From NCBI GenBank assembly GCA_023423065.1, contig JAFAGC010000060.1, positions 7,861 to 71,860 on the forward strand: 64,000 nt of DNA, in the 5' to 3' direction. The notes beneath the pieces were generated by a model. It was not told the origin of the DNA, did no database searches, and saw nothing but the letters and a program-made list of their open reading frames with translations. The position numbers and the translations under genes are program-made. The stretch is from Pseudomonadota bacterium. Lineage in GTDB: Bacteria > Pseudomonadota > Gammaproteobacteria > Steroidobacterales > Steroidobacteraceae. Shown in pieces: positions 56,450 to 64,000 of the stretch (position 1 is the stretch's first letter; each line of letters opens with the position of its first letter).

Positions 56450-57762
56450 TTTCTCTCTCCGGTCGGATGCAGCAATTGTTCGTAGGCGGCCAGCAGGCGT
56501 GGGGCCTCGTGTTGCCACGCGAGCACACGCTCGACCCGCTCGCGCCCGATGGCTCCCATGCGCGCACGCGCGGCCTCGTCCGCCAGCAGCGAGACGATCT
56601 TCTGCGCGAGATCGGCGACGTCGTTGGGCCGTGCGTACCACGAGGCCTCGCCGGCCGACACGCGGCCCTCGGTCAGGTCGAACTGCACGATGGGCTTGCC
56701 GAGCGCCATGTACTCCATGATCTTGTTCATCGTGGAGCGGTCGTTCATGTCGTTCGCGCGATCGGGGTTCACGCACAGGTCCGCGGTGTTCAGCATTTCG
56801 AGTAGTTCGGCGTCGGGCGCGCGGCCGGTGAACGTCACGTAGTCGCCGACGCCGAGATCCTTCGCGAGCTGGCGCATCGCAACGAGCTCGGTGCCGCCGC
56901 CGACGAGACCGAACTGGATGTCGCTGCGGCCCAGGTGTTTCACGATGAGCTGCACCGCCTGCAGCAGCAGGTCGATGCCTTCCTGCTTGCCCATGACGCC
57001 GACATAGCCGACCAGGTACCGCCGCCCCTTCCGAAGCGCCGGATTCGGCTCTACCTTCCTGATGCGCGTGAGATCCGGTCCCGAACGCACGACGAAGACG
57101 TCCCGCGGATCGACGCCGCCGCGACCGATCGCGATGCGCCGGTACGACTCGTTGGTCGAGATGACCATGTCGGCGGTGCGGAACGTGAGGCGCTCGAGCA
57201 CGAGCAGCAGCTTCTGACCCAGCCCGCGCTTGCCGAACTTCGCCTCGTAGAGCTCGGGATTGATGTCGTGGTGATCGAAGACGAAACGTTTGCCGAACAG
57301 CTTGTAGAACCCGCCGATCAGGAACAGCGTGTCCGGCGGATTGCAGGCATGGATCACGTCGAAGCCGCGACCGAACAGCACCTTGAGCGACAGCCAGAAC
57401 TCCATCGCGAGCGCCCAGCCGTATTCGAGCGCATAACCGAACACGCCGTCGGCTTCGCGCGGCAACGAATGCCGGTGAATGTCGATGCCGTCCAATTGTT
57501 CGAACGCGCTTTCATATCCCGGCGCCTTGGGACAGATGATCGAAACCTGGTACCCGGCACCGGCCAGCGTGCGCGCTTCCTGCCACACCCGCCGATCGAA
57601 CGGGCACGGCAGGTTCTCCACGATGATCAGGACGCGCCGTCCGACGGTCCGCGAACGCGCAACGTGGCGCGGCCGAGCGTCCCCGTCGGCGCGCGAGGGA
57701 TCGCGCGCGGGCTCCGCGTCGGTAGAGGCACGCATCGCTGTGCCAGTTGCGGTATCGGACAC
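56446..57762 (-). CDS. Glycosyltransferase, family 4 (WbuB-like)
   Basis: 438 residues from a GTG with GGGAGG upstream. After a charged leader of about 40 residues: VLIIVENLPCPFDRRVWQEA, the family start of WbuB-type enzymes, DVIHACNPPDTLFLIGGFYK, FVFDHHDINPELYEAKFGKR, YLVGYVGVMGKQEGIDLLLQ, DLCVNPDRANDMNDRSTMNK, IMEYMALGKPIVQFDLTEGR. It transfers a sugar, possibly an aminosugar, in EPS repeat-unit synthesis. First glycosyltransferase of the locus; 30 bases separate it from the acetyltransferase gene upstream. Confidence 0.92.
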   Translation of the reverse strand: MSDTATGTAMRASTDAEPARDPSRADGDARPRHVARSRTVGRRVLIIVENLPCPFDRRVWQEARTLAGAGYQVSIICPKAPGYESAFEQLDGIDIHRHSLPREADGVFGYALEYGWALAMEFWLSLKVLFGRGFDVIHACNPPDTLFLIGGFYKLFGKRFVFDHHDINPELYEAKFGKRGLGQKLLLVLERLTFRTADMVISTNESYRRIAIGRGGVDPRDVFVVRSGPDLTRIRKVEPNPALRKGRRYLVGYVGVMGKQEGIDLLLQAVQLIVKHLGRSDIQFGLVGGGTELVAMRQLAKDLGVGDYVTFTGRAPDAELLEMLNTADLCVNPDRANDMNDRSTMNKIMEYMALGKPIVQFDLTEGRVSAGEASWYARPNDVADLAQKIVSLLADEAARARMGAIGRERVERVLAWQHEAPRLLAAYEQLLHPTGERK

Positions 57763-57792
57763 TTGACCTCCCGGGGCGAACGAGTCTGGTTG

Positions 57793-58365
57793 TTACCTGA
57801 GCGCCAGCACGAGGCGGCGCAGGTTGCGGTCGCGGGGATCGGGCTCCATCGAGAAACCCGAGGAGAGCGCGAGCATCTGCATCGGCCGGTTCGACCACAG
57901 CATCCGCGCGGTGAGTCGCGTCACGCCGACACGTTTCGCGTGACGCAGCAGCGTCGACAGCAGCGTGCGGCCGACCTGTTCCTCCCTGAACCCGTGCGCG
58001 ACCGCGATCGTGAACGCGGCGCTTCGCTCGTTGTCCGGCGCGTACGCGCACACGCCGATCACGCGGTCGCCGCCGGCGGTATTCTCGAGCGCGGCGAAAC
58101 CGACGGCGGTGTCCGATCCATTGGCGATGACGCGGTCGAACAGCATCGACGTGAGATCGCCGAGGCTGTGCGCATCGCGCCCGGTCGCCTCGCGCGTCAG
58201 TGCCAGCGCGAACTCGGCGAGCAGTCGGCGATCGCCGGGAGACACCTGGCGCACGCTGTACGCGCGATGGGTACGCGCCGTGTAGTACCAGCGACGCGCC
58301 AGCCACGCGTTCGACAGCCCTAAGGGAAAACGAGAGTCATGTGGAGCAACAGCCGTCCTCTGCAT
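57793..58365 (-). CDS. GNAT-family N-acetyltransferase
   Basis: 190 residues from the ATG at 58365 (GAGG upstream); the frame upstream to 58626 is not coding. GNAT core: VIGVCAYAPDNERSAAFTIA, then motif A-like VAHGFREEQVGRTLLSTLLR (the Q/RxxGxG/A acetyl-CoA loop), and MLWSNRPMQMLALSSGFSME. N-terminal about 40 residues are basic and specific. First gene of the EPS transcript, so it may acetylate a sugar precursor or a regulator. Substrate unknown. Confidence 0.75.
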   Translation of the reverse strand: MQRTAVAPHDSRFPLGLSNAWLARRWYYTARTHRAYSVRQVSPGDRRLLAEFALALTREATGRDAHSLGDLTSMLFDRVIANGSDTAVGFAALENTAGGDRVIGVCAYAPDNERSAAFTIAVAHGFREEQVGRTLLSTLLRHAKRVGVTRLTARMLWSNRPMQMLALSSGFSMEPDPRDRNLRRLVLALR

Positions 58366-58624
58366 GACGCAAGCCTCGCGTACCGCGAGCGGACGCGCCG
58401 TCGGACGCCAAGCAGTGGCGATCTGGAAAATGCCTGCATGTGCGAACGCACGGCCCACCTCATGCGGTCGAATCCGACAGTGTTTTCCGTGCCGCAACAC
58501 GGGGCGGTAACGAAGCGGTTTACTTGACTCCGCGGGAAGGCGCACGCTTAGGCCTCCGGCAAGCTCATGTAGGAGTGAACCGACAGTAAACCTACGTGGA
58601 TGCCTGCAATACTGCCTACACCGC
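58366..58624. promoter_or_regulatory. Divergent control region between the EPS locus and the membrane hybrid kinase
   Basis: 259 bases between two divergent starts. On the plus strand an extended -10-like TGCAATACT (58605-58613) lies 11 bases before the kinase ATG, and TTGACT occurs at 58524. GTAGG (58569-58573) and CCTAC (58591-58595) form a short inverted repeat. No gene. Promoter positions are tentative. Confidence 0.4.
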
Positions 58625-61600
58625 ATGAAGCTGAACTACCTACCGCACGCCGCGATGCGCGCGTCGCGTCTCCTGTCCTGCGTCGCGCTCATCGCGTGCG
58701 CGGGCGTGCTCGCGACGCATTTTCTCGAAAGAGATGCGTGGCGCACGGTCACAGCCGCGGTGTTGATTCCGATTTCCGCGACTTGTGTCAGCCTCCTCGC
58801 ACTTTCCGCGCTGCTGGTCAGCCTGCCGTTCCGCGCGTGGCGCGCGGTCGGACAGGTACTCGCCGCGATCGCGGGTCTGATCGCGCTGTCCGCGACTCCG
58901 CTTTTCCCGCCGCTGCAAACCTGGCTACCGACGTGGCCGAGCGCCAACCTCATCGCGGGCGCGACGATCATGATGTTCATCGCGAGCGCGGTCGCGCTCA
59001 TCACCAGTCCCATGCGCGGACCGAAAGCGGCGCACGTGTTCGCGGCAGCGGCGGGACTCGGCCTGCTGCTCGCGGCAACGTCGCTCATCGGCTTCGTGCT
59101 CGGCAGCGGCGCGCTCGCGAGCCTCGGCATCGATCGCATTCCGCAGCCGGCGACCAGCGCGCTGATCGCGGTGTTGCTGATCGCGACGCTGGCGCAGCGC
59201 GGCGATGCCGGCTGGCTCTCCGTGCTGCTCGGCCCGTCGGCCGCGGGTAGTTCGGCGCGCGGCATCATCGTGTGGACGATCATCGCGCCCCTTGCGCTGG
59301 CACTGCTCGCGCTCGCCGGCGTGCGCGCCGGCTACTACTCGCTGCACTTCGCGTTCGCGCTGCTCGCCGCCGCGATGTGCTGCGGCCTCACGCTGCTCGT
59401 CTTGTGGAACGCCGCGCGCGTCGAGCGCGCGCAGCAACGCGTCGCCGATGCGCGCGAGGCGATGCAGCTCGCCTCGAACCGGCTGCGCCTGGCGCGCTCG
59501 GCCGCGGGCATCCAGATGTGGGAGTGGTCGCCGCTGACGCGCGAGTGGCTGTCGCTCGACGGCGAGGAGCGGCTCGATCCTTCCGAAAACGAACAGCTCG
59601 AGGAAGGACTGGCGCGCGCCCTGCAGGATGGCAAGGCGGAGTTCGAATTCTGTCTGCGACGTCCCAACCGCGACGAGCAGTGGTTGCTGGCCACGTGCTG
59701 GTGCGAGCAGCGCGATGGGCGGCCGATCGTCGTCGGCATCACGGTCGACATCACCGAGAGCAAGCTCGCCGCGCTGGCGCTCGAGATCAGCGAGACGCGC
59801 CTGCAGCTCGCCGCGCGCGCCCTGCCCGGCTTCGTCTACGACTGGAACATGGCGAGCGGCAAGGTGTTGCGTACCTCCGGCATCGAGCTCGTGCTCGGCT
59901 TTCGCGGCGGCGAGATCACGCCGGTGTCGCGCTGGTGGGAAGACCTGATCCATCCCGAGGACGTGCCGCTCGCGCAACCTGCGCGAGTGATGCGCGCCCG
60001 GGCGCCGGGCAATCACGCCGAGAGCATCTCCTGCGAATATCGCGTCCAGCACAAGAACGGCAGCTACGTGTGGGTGTGGGACAACTGCGTGCTCGTACGC
60101 GATTCCGCCGGCCACATATCTCGCGTGGTCGGCAGCGTGCTCGACATCACCGAGCGCAAGGAAGCCGAGGCTCGACTCGCCACCAGCGAGCATCGATTCA
60201 AGGCGGCCCTGCTCGCGACCACGGGAATCTTCTGGACCGCGACCGCCAGTGGCCGCGCGGTCGGCGAGCAGACGAGCTGGAGCGCATTCACGGGACAAAG
60301 CGCCGAGGAGCTCGCCGGACTTGGCTGGACCGCCGCTGTCCACCCGGACGATCTGCAGGCGACGCTCGACGCGTGGCGCCACGCGCTCGCGACGCGCAAC
60401 GACTACGTCGTCGTGCATCGGCTGCGCCGCCGCGACGGCGTCTATCGCACCTTCTCCGTGCACGCAGTGCCCGTCACGAACGAACGCGGCGAGATCGTCG
60501 AGTGGGTGGGCTCGCACACCGACATCACCGAGCAACGCGAAGCGCAGCAGCGCGTGCGCGAAAGCCTGCAGCGGCTCGAGCTCGCGCTCGATGCCGCGAG
60601 CGTCGGCATGTGGGACTGGGACCTCGAGACCGGCCGCATGAACTGGACGCGGCAGACACATCTTATTACGGGTGTGAGCGAGGAGCAGTTCTCCGGGCGT
60701 GCCCAGCAGTTCTTCGAGTTGTTGCTCCCGGAGGGACGCGATCACGAAGCGGCTTTCCGCAACGACGTGCTGCGGCCGGGCGACGTCAGCGAGCTCGAAT
60801 TCCAGTTCCGCCGCACGGACGGCAGCGTGCGCTGGGCACAGAACCGCGCCACGGCCATCACCGATGCCTCCGGCCGCACGCGGCGCATCGTCGGAACGAT
60901 CCGCGACATCACGCGACGCAAGGAACTCGAGGCGGAGCGCGAAGGCCTCCTGTCGGCAGAACGCGCCGCGCGCGCCGAGCTCGCGCAGTCCGCCGTGGCC
61001 AAGGACGAATTCCTCGCGACGATTTCGCACGAGCTGCGGACTCCGCTCAATGCGATCCTGGGCTGGACGACGCTGCTGCAGCGACCGAAGGTGGACCCGG
61101 CGATGCTGCGGGACGGACTCAAGGTCATCGAGCGCAACGCGCGCGCGCAGACGCAGTTGTTAGGCGACCTGCTCGACGCGAACCAGCTCATGTCCGGCAA
61201 GCTGTCGTTGTCGTTCGAGCCGATGGATCTCAACGACGCGGTGCGCGCGACGCTCGATTCGATGCGCGTGACCGTCGCCGCGCGGCAGATCCGGATCGAG
61301 AGCCACCTGTGCGACGGCCCACTCGTGGTCATGGGCGACTCCGGCCGGCTGCAGCAGATCGTGAGCAACCTGCTCTCGAACGCGCTCAAGTTCACGCCCC
61401 CGGATGGCACGGTTTCGATCGCCACGCGCACCGAAGCGGAGTTCGTCTGCTGCGAGATCGGCGACAATGGCGAAGGAATCTCCTCGGAGTTCCTGCCGCA
61501 CATCTTCGAGAAATTCCGCCAGGCCGACGGCGGCAGCGCCCGGCGCTACGCGGGCCTCGGGCTCGGCCTCGCGATCACCAAGCAGCTCGTGGAATCGCAC

Positions 61601-62170
61601 GGTGGCAGCATCACCGTCGAGAGCGAGGGCCGCGGCAAGGGTTCGAAGTTCACCGTGCGCATTCCTCGCCTGCGCGCCGAGAAGCAGGAAGGCGCACAGG
61701 ACATCGCGGACCTGGCGGAACGCCGTTACGTGGGGCGCGCCGGCGCGAAGCCGCTCTCGGGACTGCGCATCCTCGCGGTCGACGACGAAACGGACTCGCG
61801 CGAATACCTCGAAAGACTTCTGGCCGAACAAGGCGCGGAGATCGTGAGCGTGAGCTCCGCGGCCGAGGCCATCGACGAACTGTCGCCCGACACCGGGCGC
61901 TTCAACCTGCTGGTGAGCGACATCGGCATGCCGGGCTCTTCCGGCTACGACCTCATCGAAACGATCCGCACGCGCATGCACGTCGACGCGCGCAATCTTC
62001 CGGCCGTCGCGCTCACGGCGTTCTCGCGGCCGCAGGACGAGGCGCGCGCACTCGACAAGGGTTTCCAGAAGCACCTGGCCAAGCCCGTGCAGGTGGGCCG
62101 GCTGATCGGTGCGATTCGCCAGCTCACCGGGCGCAACGAAGGCCGTCAGCGCGCGCGGCGCCAGCACTGA
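58625..62170 (+). CDS. Membrane hybrid histidine kinase with PAS array
   Basis: 1181 residues. The N-terminal 265 residues have about seven membrane segments (LLSCVALIACAGVLATHF, LIPISATCVSLLALSALLVS, VFAAAAGLGLLLAATSLIGF and others), an uncharacterised sensor. Four PAS-type domains follow: LRLARSAAGIQMWEW, LQLAARALPGFVYDW, FKAALLATTGIFWTA and LELALDAASVGMWDW. Then HisKA with FLATISHELRTPLNAI (His802), ATPase (NLLSNALKFT, GDNGEGISSEFLPH, GLGLGLAITKQLVE) and a receiver (ILAVDDETDSREYL, Asp1099 in LLVSDIGMPG, LAKPVQ). Divergent from the EPS operon, so a role in its control is plausible but unproven. Confidence 0.92.
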   Translation: MKLNYLPHAAMRASRLLSCVALIACAGVLATHFLERDAWRTVTAAVLIPISATCVSLLALSALLVSLPFRAWRAVGQVLAAIAGLIALSATPLFPPLQTWLPTWPSANLIAGATIMMFIASAVALITSPMRGPKAAHVFAAAAGLGLLLAATSLIGFVLGSGALASLGIDRIPQPATSALIAVLLIATLAQRGDAGWLSVLLGPSAAGSSARGIIVWTIIAPLALALLALAGVRAGYYSLHFAFALLAAAMCCGLTLLVLWNAARVERAQQRVADAREAMQLASNRLRLARSAAGIQMWEWSPLTREWLSLDGEERLDPSENEQLEEGLARALQDGKAEFEFCLRRPNRDEQWLLATCWCEQRDGRPIVVGITVDITESKLAALALEISETRLQLAARALPGFVYDWNMASGKVLRTSGIELVLGFRGGEITPVSRWWEDLIHPEDVPLAQPARVMRARAPGNHAESISCEYRVQHKNGSYVWVWDNCVLVRDSAGHISRVVGSVLDITERKEAEARLATSEHRFKAALLATTGIFWTATASGRAVGEQTSWSAFTGQSAEELAGLGWTAAVHPDDLQATLDAWRHALATRNDYVVVHRLRRRDGVYRTFSVHAVPVTNERGEIVEWVGSHTDITEQREAQQRVRESLQRLELALDAASVGMWDWDLETGRMNWTRQTHLITGVSEEQFSGRAQQFFELLLPEGRDHEAAFRNDVLRPGDVSELEFQFRRTDGSVRWAQNRATAITDASGRTRRIVGTIRDITRRKELEAEREGLLSAERAARAELAQSAVAKDEFLATISHELRTPLNAILGWTTLLQRPKVDPAMLRDGLKVIERNARAQTQLLGDLLDANQLMSGKLSLSFEPMDLNDAVRATLDSMRVTVAARQIRIESHLCDGPLVVMGDSGRLQQIVSNLLSNALKFTPPDGTVSIATRTEAEFVCCEIGDNGEGISSEFLPHIFEKFRQADGGSARRYAGLGLGLAITKQLVESHGGSITVESEGRGKGSKFTVRIPRLRAEKQEGAQDIADLAERRYVGRAGAKPLSGLRILAVDDETDSREYLERLLAEQGAEIVSVSSAAEAIDELSPDTGRFNLLVSDIGMPGSSGYDLIETIRTRMHVDARNLPAVALTAFSRPQDEARALDKGFQKHLAKPVQVGRLIGAIRQLTGRNEGRQRARRQH

Positions 62171-62174
62171 TTCG

Positions 62175-62732
62175 TCAAGGCTGATACTTCAGTTCGATCA
62201 GCATCTCGAGATTCTTTTCGTAGCCGGCGAGCGACTCGCCCAACGCGCGTTTGAGCTCCGGATCCTTCGTGCCCGCCATCTGCGCGCGGTACTGCCTGAC
62301 CGCCGCCTGGTGGGCCGCGATCTGGCTCACGAGGAAGTCCGCGCTCTTGCGAGGCCCCGTCGATCCCTGTTCGGTCGACGTCTTCCTGCGTTCGACCTCC
62401 TCGGGTACCGGCCATCGCTTGCGCTTGGCCAACTCCTCCATCCGGTCGCGGGTCTCGCCGTATTGGCGCTCGATCACTTCCGCGGCGCTTTCGATCTGCG
62501 GGCCCAGGCCTCCGGCCGCCTGCGCGTCGAAGACGCCCTGCCGGCTCGCCTCGATCGCATTGCGGACAAAGGTGTGATCGTCGGTCGCCACGAACGGCTG
62601 ATCGAACAGCGGATCGGTCGGCGTGCCGTCCTGCTCGCGTCGCTCCTGCTGGGCGGGTTCACGCCGCCGCGGCAGGGTCGTTTGTCCGTTGGTATCCGCC
62701 AGCAGCAGTCCGAGCGCGAGCGATTCGAACAT
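62175..62732 (-). CDS. DUF4142-like exported protein
   Basis: 185 residues from the ATG at 62732 (GGGAG upstream). The N-terminus (MFESLALGLLLADTNGQTTL) is only weakly hydrophobic, so export is uncertain. The body is helical and Glu/Arg/Gln-rich: DDHTFVRNAIEASRQGVFDA, SAAEVIERQYGETRDRMEEL, SADFLVSQIAAHQAAVRQYR, ALGESLAGYEKNLEMLIEL. The pattern (F...A..S...E...A, later H) matches the four-helix DUF4142 family loosely. Function unknown. Converges with the hybrid kinase, 4 bases between stops. Confidence 0.6.
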   Translation of the reverse strand: MFESLALGLLLADTNGQTTLPRRREPAQQERREQDGTPTDPLFDQPFVATDDHTFVRNAIEASRQGVFDAQAAGGLGPQIESAAEVIERQYGETRDRMEELAKRKRWPVPEEVERRKTSTEQGSTGPRKSADFLVSQIAAHQAAVRQYRAQMAGTKDPELKRALGESLAGYEKNLEMLIELKYQP

Positions 62733-62844
62733 GCGTCTCTCTCCCTGTGAGAATCACGACGATATGCAGAACGACGATATGAACGACCCGCGGCGCCCGG
62801 CCGGTTGCCGGGCATGGCCGCGGGCTCGACTAACTACTCCAGCG

Positions 62845-63183
62845 TCAGCGGCGCAGCAACGCCGTGACGAGGATCCCGATCGCCGCACCGGCGGCCGCAC
62901 CGTACGCGACCGACTCCCATGGATGATCGTGCACGTAAGTGTCGGTGACCCGCGCCGCGTCGTTGGCCGCCGCGCGCGCCCGGCTGCTCGCGCTCGAAAG
63001 TTTGGTCCTGGCCTGTTCGACCGTGCGTTGCACGCGCTCACGCACGGCGTCGTACGCGGCTCCGCCCTCGTCGCCGAGCGACTTCAACAGTTCTTCCGCC
63101 TGCCCGACGATGCGATTCAGCTCCGCAGCGGTGGATTCCGGGCTCCGTGCGCCGTTGTCGAAGGTCTTCGAATGGATGGTCAT
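62845..63183 (-). CDS. DUF883 (ElaB/YqjD-family) membrane-anchored protein, second copy
   Basis: 112 residues, AGGAGAGAGG upstream of the ATG at 63183. Same layout as the protein at 25013-25363: AAELNRIVGQAEELLKSLGD, RVQRTVEQARTKLSSASSRA, then YVHDHPWESVAYGAAAGAAI and a basic end (LLRR). Likely inner-membrane anchored by the C-terminus, with possible ribosome tethering as known for E. coli relatives. No yqjE/yqjK partners here; it stands alone. Confidence 0.87.
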   Translation of the reverse strand: MTIHSKTFDNGARSPESTAAELNRIVGQAEELLKSLGDEGGAAYDAVRERVQRTVEQARTKLSSASSRARAAANDAARVTDTYVHDHPWESVAYGAAAGAAIGILVTALLRR

Positions 63184-63457
63184 GCCTCTCTCCTGAGTTC
63201 TGATGGTTGCGGTGGTGTGGGATCCCCAAGTTATGCCGCCAATGCCGCGACGTGTGTCAGCGGGCCGCGCCCGTGTCGGGTCAGGAGGTGCTTACAGCAC
63301 GTCTCCCTGTCGGCAATCGGCGCCGCTGGCGAATGGACTGCGCAGGGGGTGGGTTCAGGCTGACATTGCATGGGCGTCCCGTCCGCGCGCGTGATGTGGG
63401 GTGCCGGCGCAGCATGTGCGTGGGCAATGAATTCATTCGACACGGAGGAGATGCATC
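63184..63457. other. Divergent intergenic region
   Basis: 274 bases between the DUF883 gene (minus) and the lipoprotein gene (plus). It should hold both promoters. I see no gene and no clear hexamers; the frames that cross it overlap the neighbours and look like shadows. Confidence 0.4.
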
Positions 63458-63874
63458 GTGACCTATTCAAAAAGCTGGACTCTGGTGGTGGCCGCGGCCG
63501 TGGGCGTTTTCGCGCTTGCCGGCTGCAACCAGCGCGAATCGGCGCAAAAGACCGCCGAGGATGTGACGGAGGCGCGCCAGGACACTCAGGAGAACGTTGC
63601 CGAAGAGCGTCGTGAGGCCGCCGATGTCGCGACGGAAGGCATGGAGGACCGCGCCGCGGCCGAGTACGACGTGGCAGTCGCGCAGGCGGATGGCCAGCGC
63701 CAGATCGCCAAGGAGAAGTGCGAGACCATGCAGGGCGAAGCGCAGCAGGCCTGCAAGGACGAGGCGGATGCGCAGTACGAGTCCGCCAAGGCACAGGCCC
63801 AGGCGCAGCTCGACAGCACGAAGCGTGCAGGCTCCGCGGAAATGGAGCAGCCCGCGCCCGCTCCCACCAACTGA
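63458..63874 (+). CDS. Small Ala/Glu/Gln-rich lipoprotein
   Basis: 138 residues from a GTG with GGAGGAG upstream. Signal peptide SWTLVVAAAVGVFALAGC with a clear lipobox (LAGC, Cys23). The mature part is an almost continuous charged helix or coiled coil (QKTAEDVTEARQDTQENVAE, RREAADVATEGMEDRAAAEY), with two cysteines (KEKCETMQGEAQQACKDE) and a Pro-rich end. Similar small lipoproteins are known as stress-induced envelope proteins; I cannot name a function. Last gene in the window. Confidence 0.78.
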   Translation: MTYSKSWTLVVAAAVGVFALAGCNQRESAQKTAEDVTEARQDTQENVAEERREAADVATEGMEDRAAAEYDVAVAQADGQRQIAKEKCETMQGEAQQACKDEADAQYESAKAQAQAQLDSTKRAGSAEMEQPAPAPTN

Positions 63875-63960
63875 AGGGGCGCCGATGGGTATCGCGGCCA
63901 CGACCGGGTGATGCCCACCTGCGAGACCCCTGCAATTCTCGTGGCTGCGTAACAGGCCGT

Positions 63961-64000
63961 GGGGGGGGGGGGGAGGGGGGGCGGGCGCGCGGGGTGGGGG
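63961..64000. other. Low-complexity poly-G tract, probable sequencing or assembly artefact
   Basis: After GTAACAGGCCGT the sequence turns into runs of G (14 in the first run) with a few A, C and T to the end of the window. Nothing coding. It looks like poly-G read-through at a contig end. Confidence 0.75.

Noticed and set aside
63231..63935. 234-codon minus-strand frame at the right end
   Set aside because: Antisense to the small lipoprotein gene, Arg/Pro/Ser-rich, no start signal.

Overview
The window is a GC-rich (about two thirds G+C by eye), densely coded stretch of a Gram-negative chromosome. Lol-type lipoproteins, outer-membrane barrels, a FecR anti-sigma regulator, a YfhM/PbpC pair and DUF883 (ElaB/YqjD-like) proteins point to a gammaproteobacterium, most likely in or near the Xanthomonadales/Steroidobacterales. 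The taxonomic placement is inference; no rRNA or tRNA was seen. The far end (from about 63961) is a near-pure G run that looks like a contig-end artefact.

Left part (1-28.7 kb) is a mosaic of short operons: a truncated FecR; a toxin-first HigB/HigA-like pair behind an apparently leaderless promoter with a palindromic operator; a secreted esterase; a glucose-dehydrogenase-like enzyme translationally coupled to a GH15 glucoamylase/trehalase; an orphan addiction-module antitoxin; class I fructose-bisphosphate aldolase with a clear terminator; an AraC regulator and a DoxX-like protein; a 1893-residue alpha-2-macroglobulin lipoprotein followed by penicillin-binding protein 1C; a haloacetate-dehalogenase-like hydrolase; a Lys/Ala-rich histone-like protein; response regulators and superoxide dismutase; a tightly overlapping operon (DUF883, YqjE-like, YqjK-like, ferritin-like, NarX-type kinase); BON-domain lipoprotein plus DUF1328; a degenerate AAA protein; and a glutathione S-transferase.

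Middle part (28.8-35.5 kb): two large soluble hybrid histidine kinases with an ATGA overlap. The upstream one carries six consecutive 92-residue HAMP repeats and three receiver domains.

Right-middle part (35.6-58.4 kb, minus strand) is an exopolysaccharide locus. In transcription order: GNAT acetyltransferase, glycosyltransferase, Wza-like export protein, outer-membrane barrel, chain-length determinant, tyrosine kinase, AlgD-type GDP-mannose 6-dehydrogenase, a small exported protein, an Ig-like lipoprotein, a pectate-lyase-like beta-helix protein, WcaJ-type initiating transferase, Wzy/O-antigen-ligase-like polymerase, three glycosyltransferases, a CapK-like adenylating enzyme, a heparinase II/III-family lyase and a debranching-type glycosidase. 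The export genes resemble those of XrtA/PEP-CTERM polysaccharide loci, but no exosortase lies in the window. The polymer probably contains a uronic acid, and the locus carries its own lyases.

Right end (58.6-64 kb): a membrane hybrid kinase divergent from the EPS locus, then a DUF4142-like protein, a second DUF883 protein and a small lipoprotein.

Two families of dispersed repeats stand out. One (about 43 bp, core GTCTGTCCCC...GGAATGTCCCCATT) occurs three times: once in frame inside pbpC just before its catalytic serine, and twice as an inverted pair around a 420-bp segment, where one copy supplies the stop codon of the AAA gene. The other is a 32-34 bp perfect inverted repeat with a GGTGCC(A/T)GGCACGG core, found twice on either side of a small gene inside the EPS locus.
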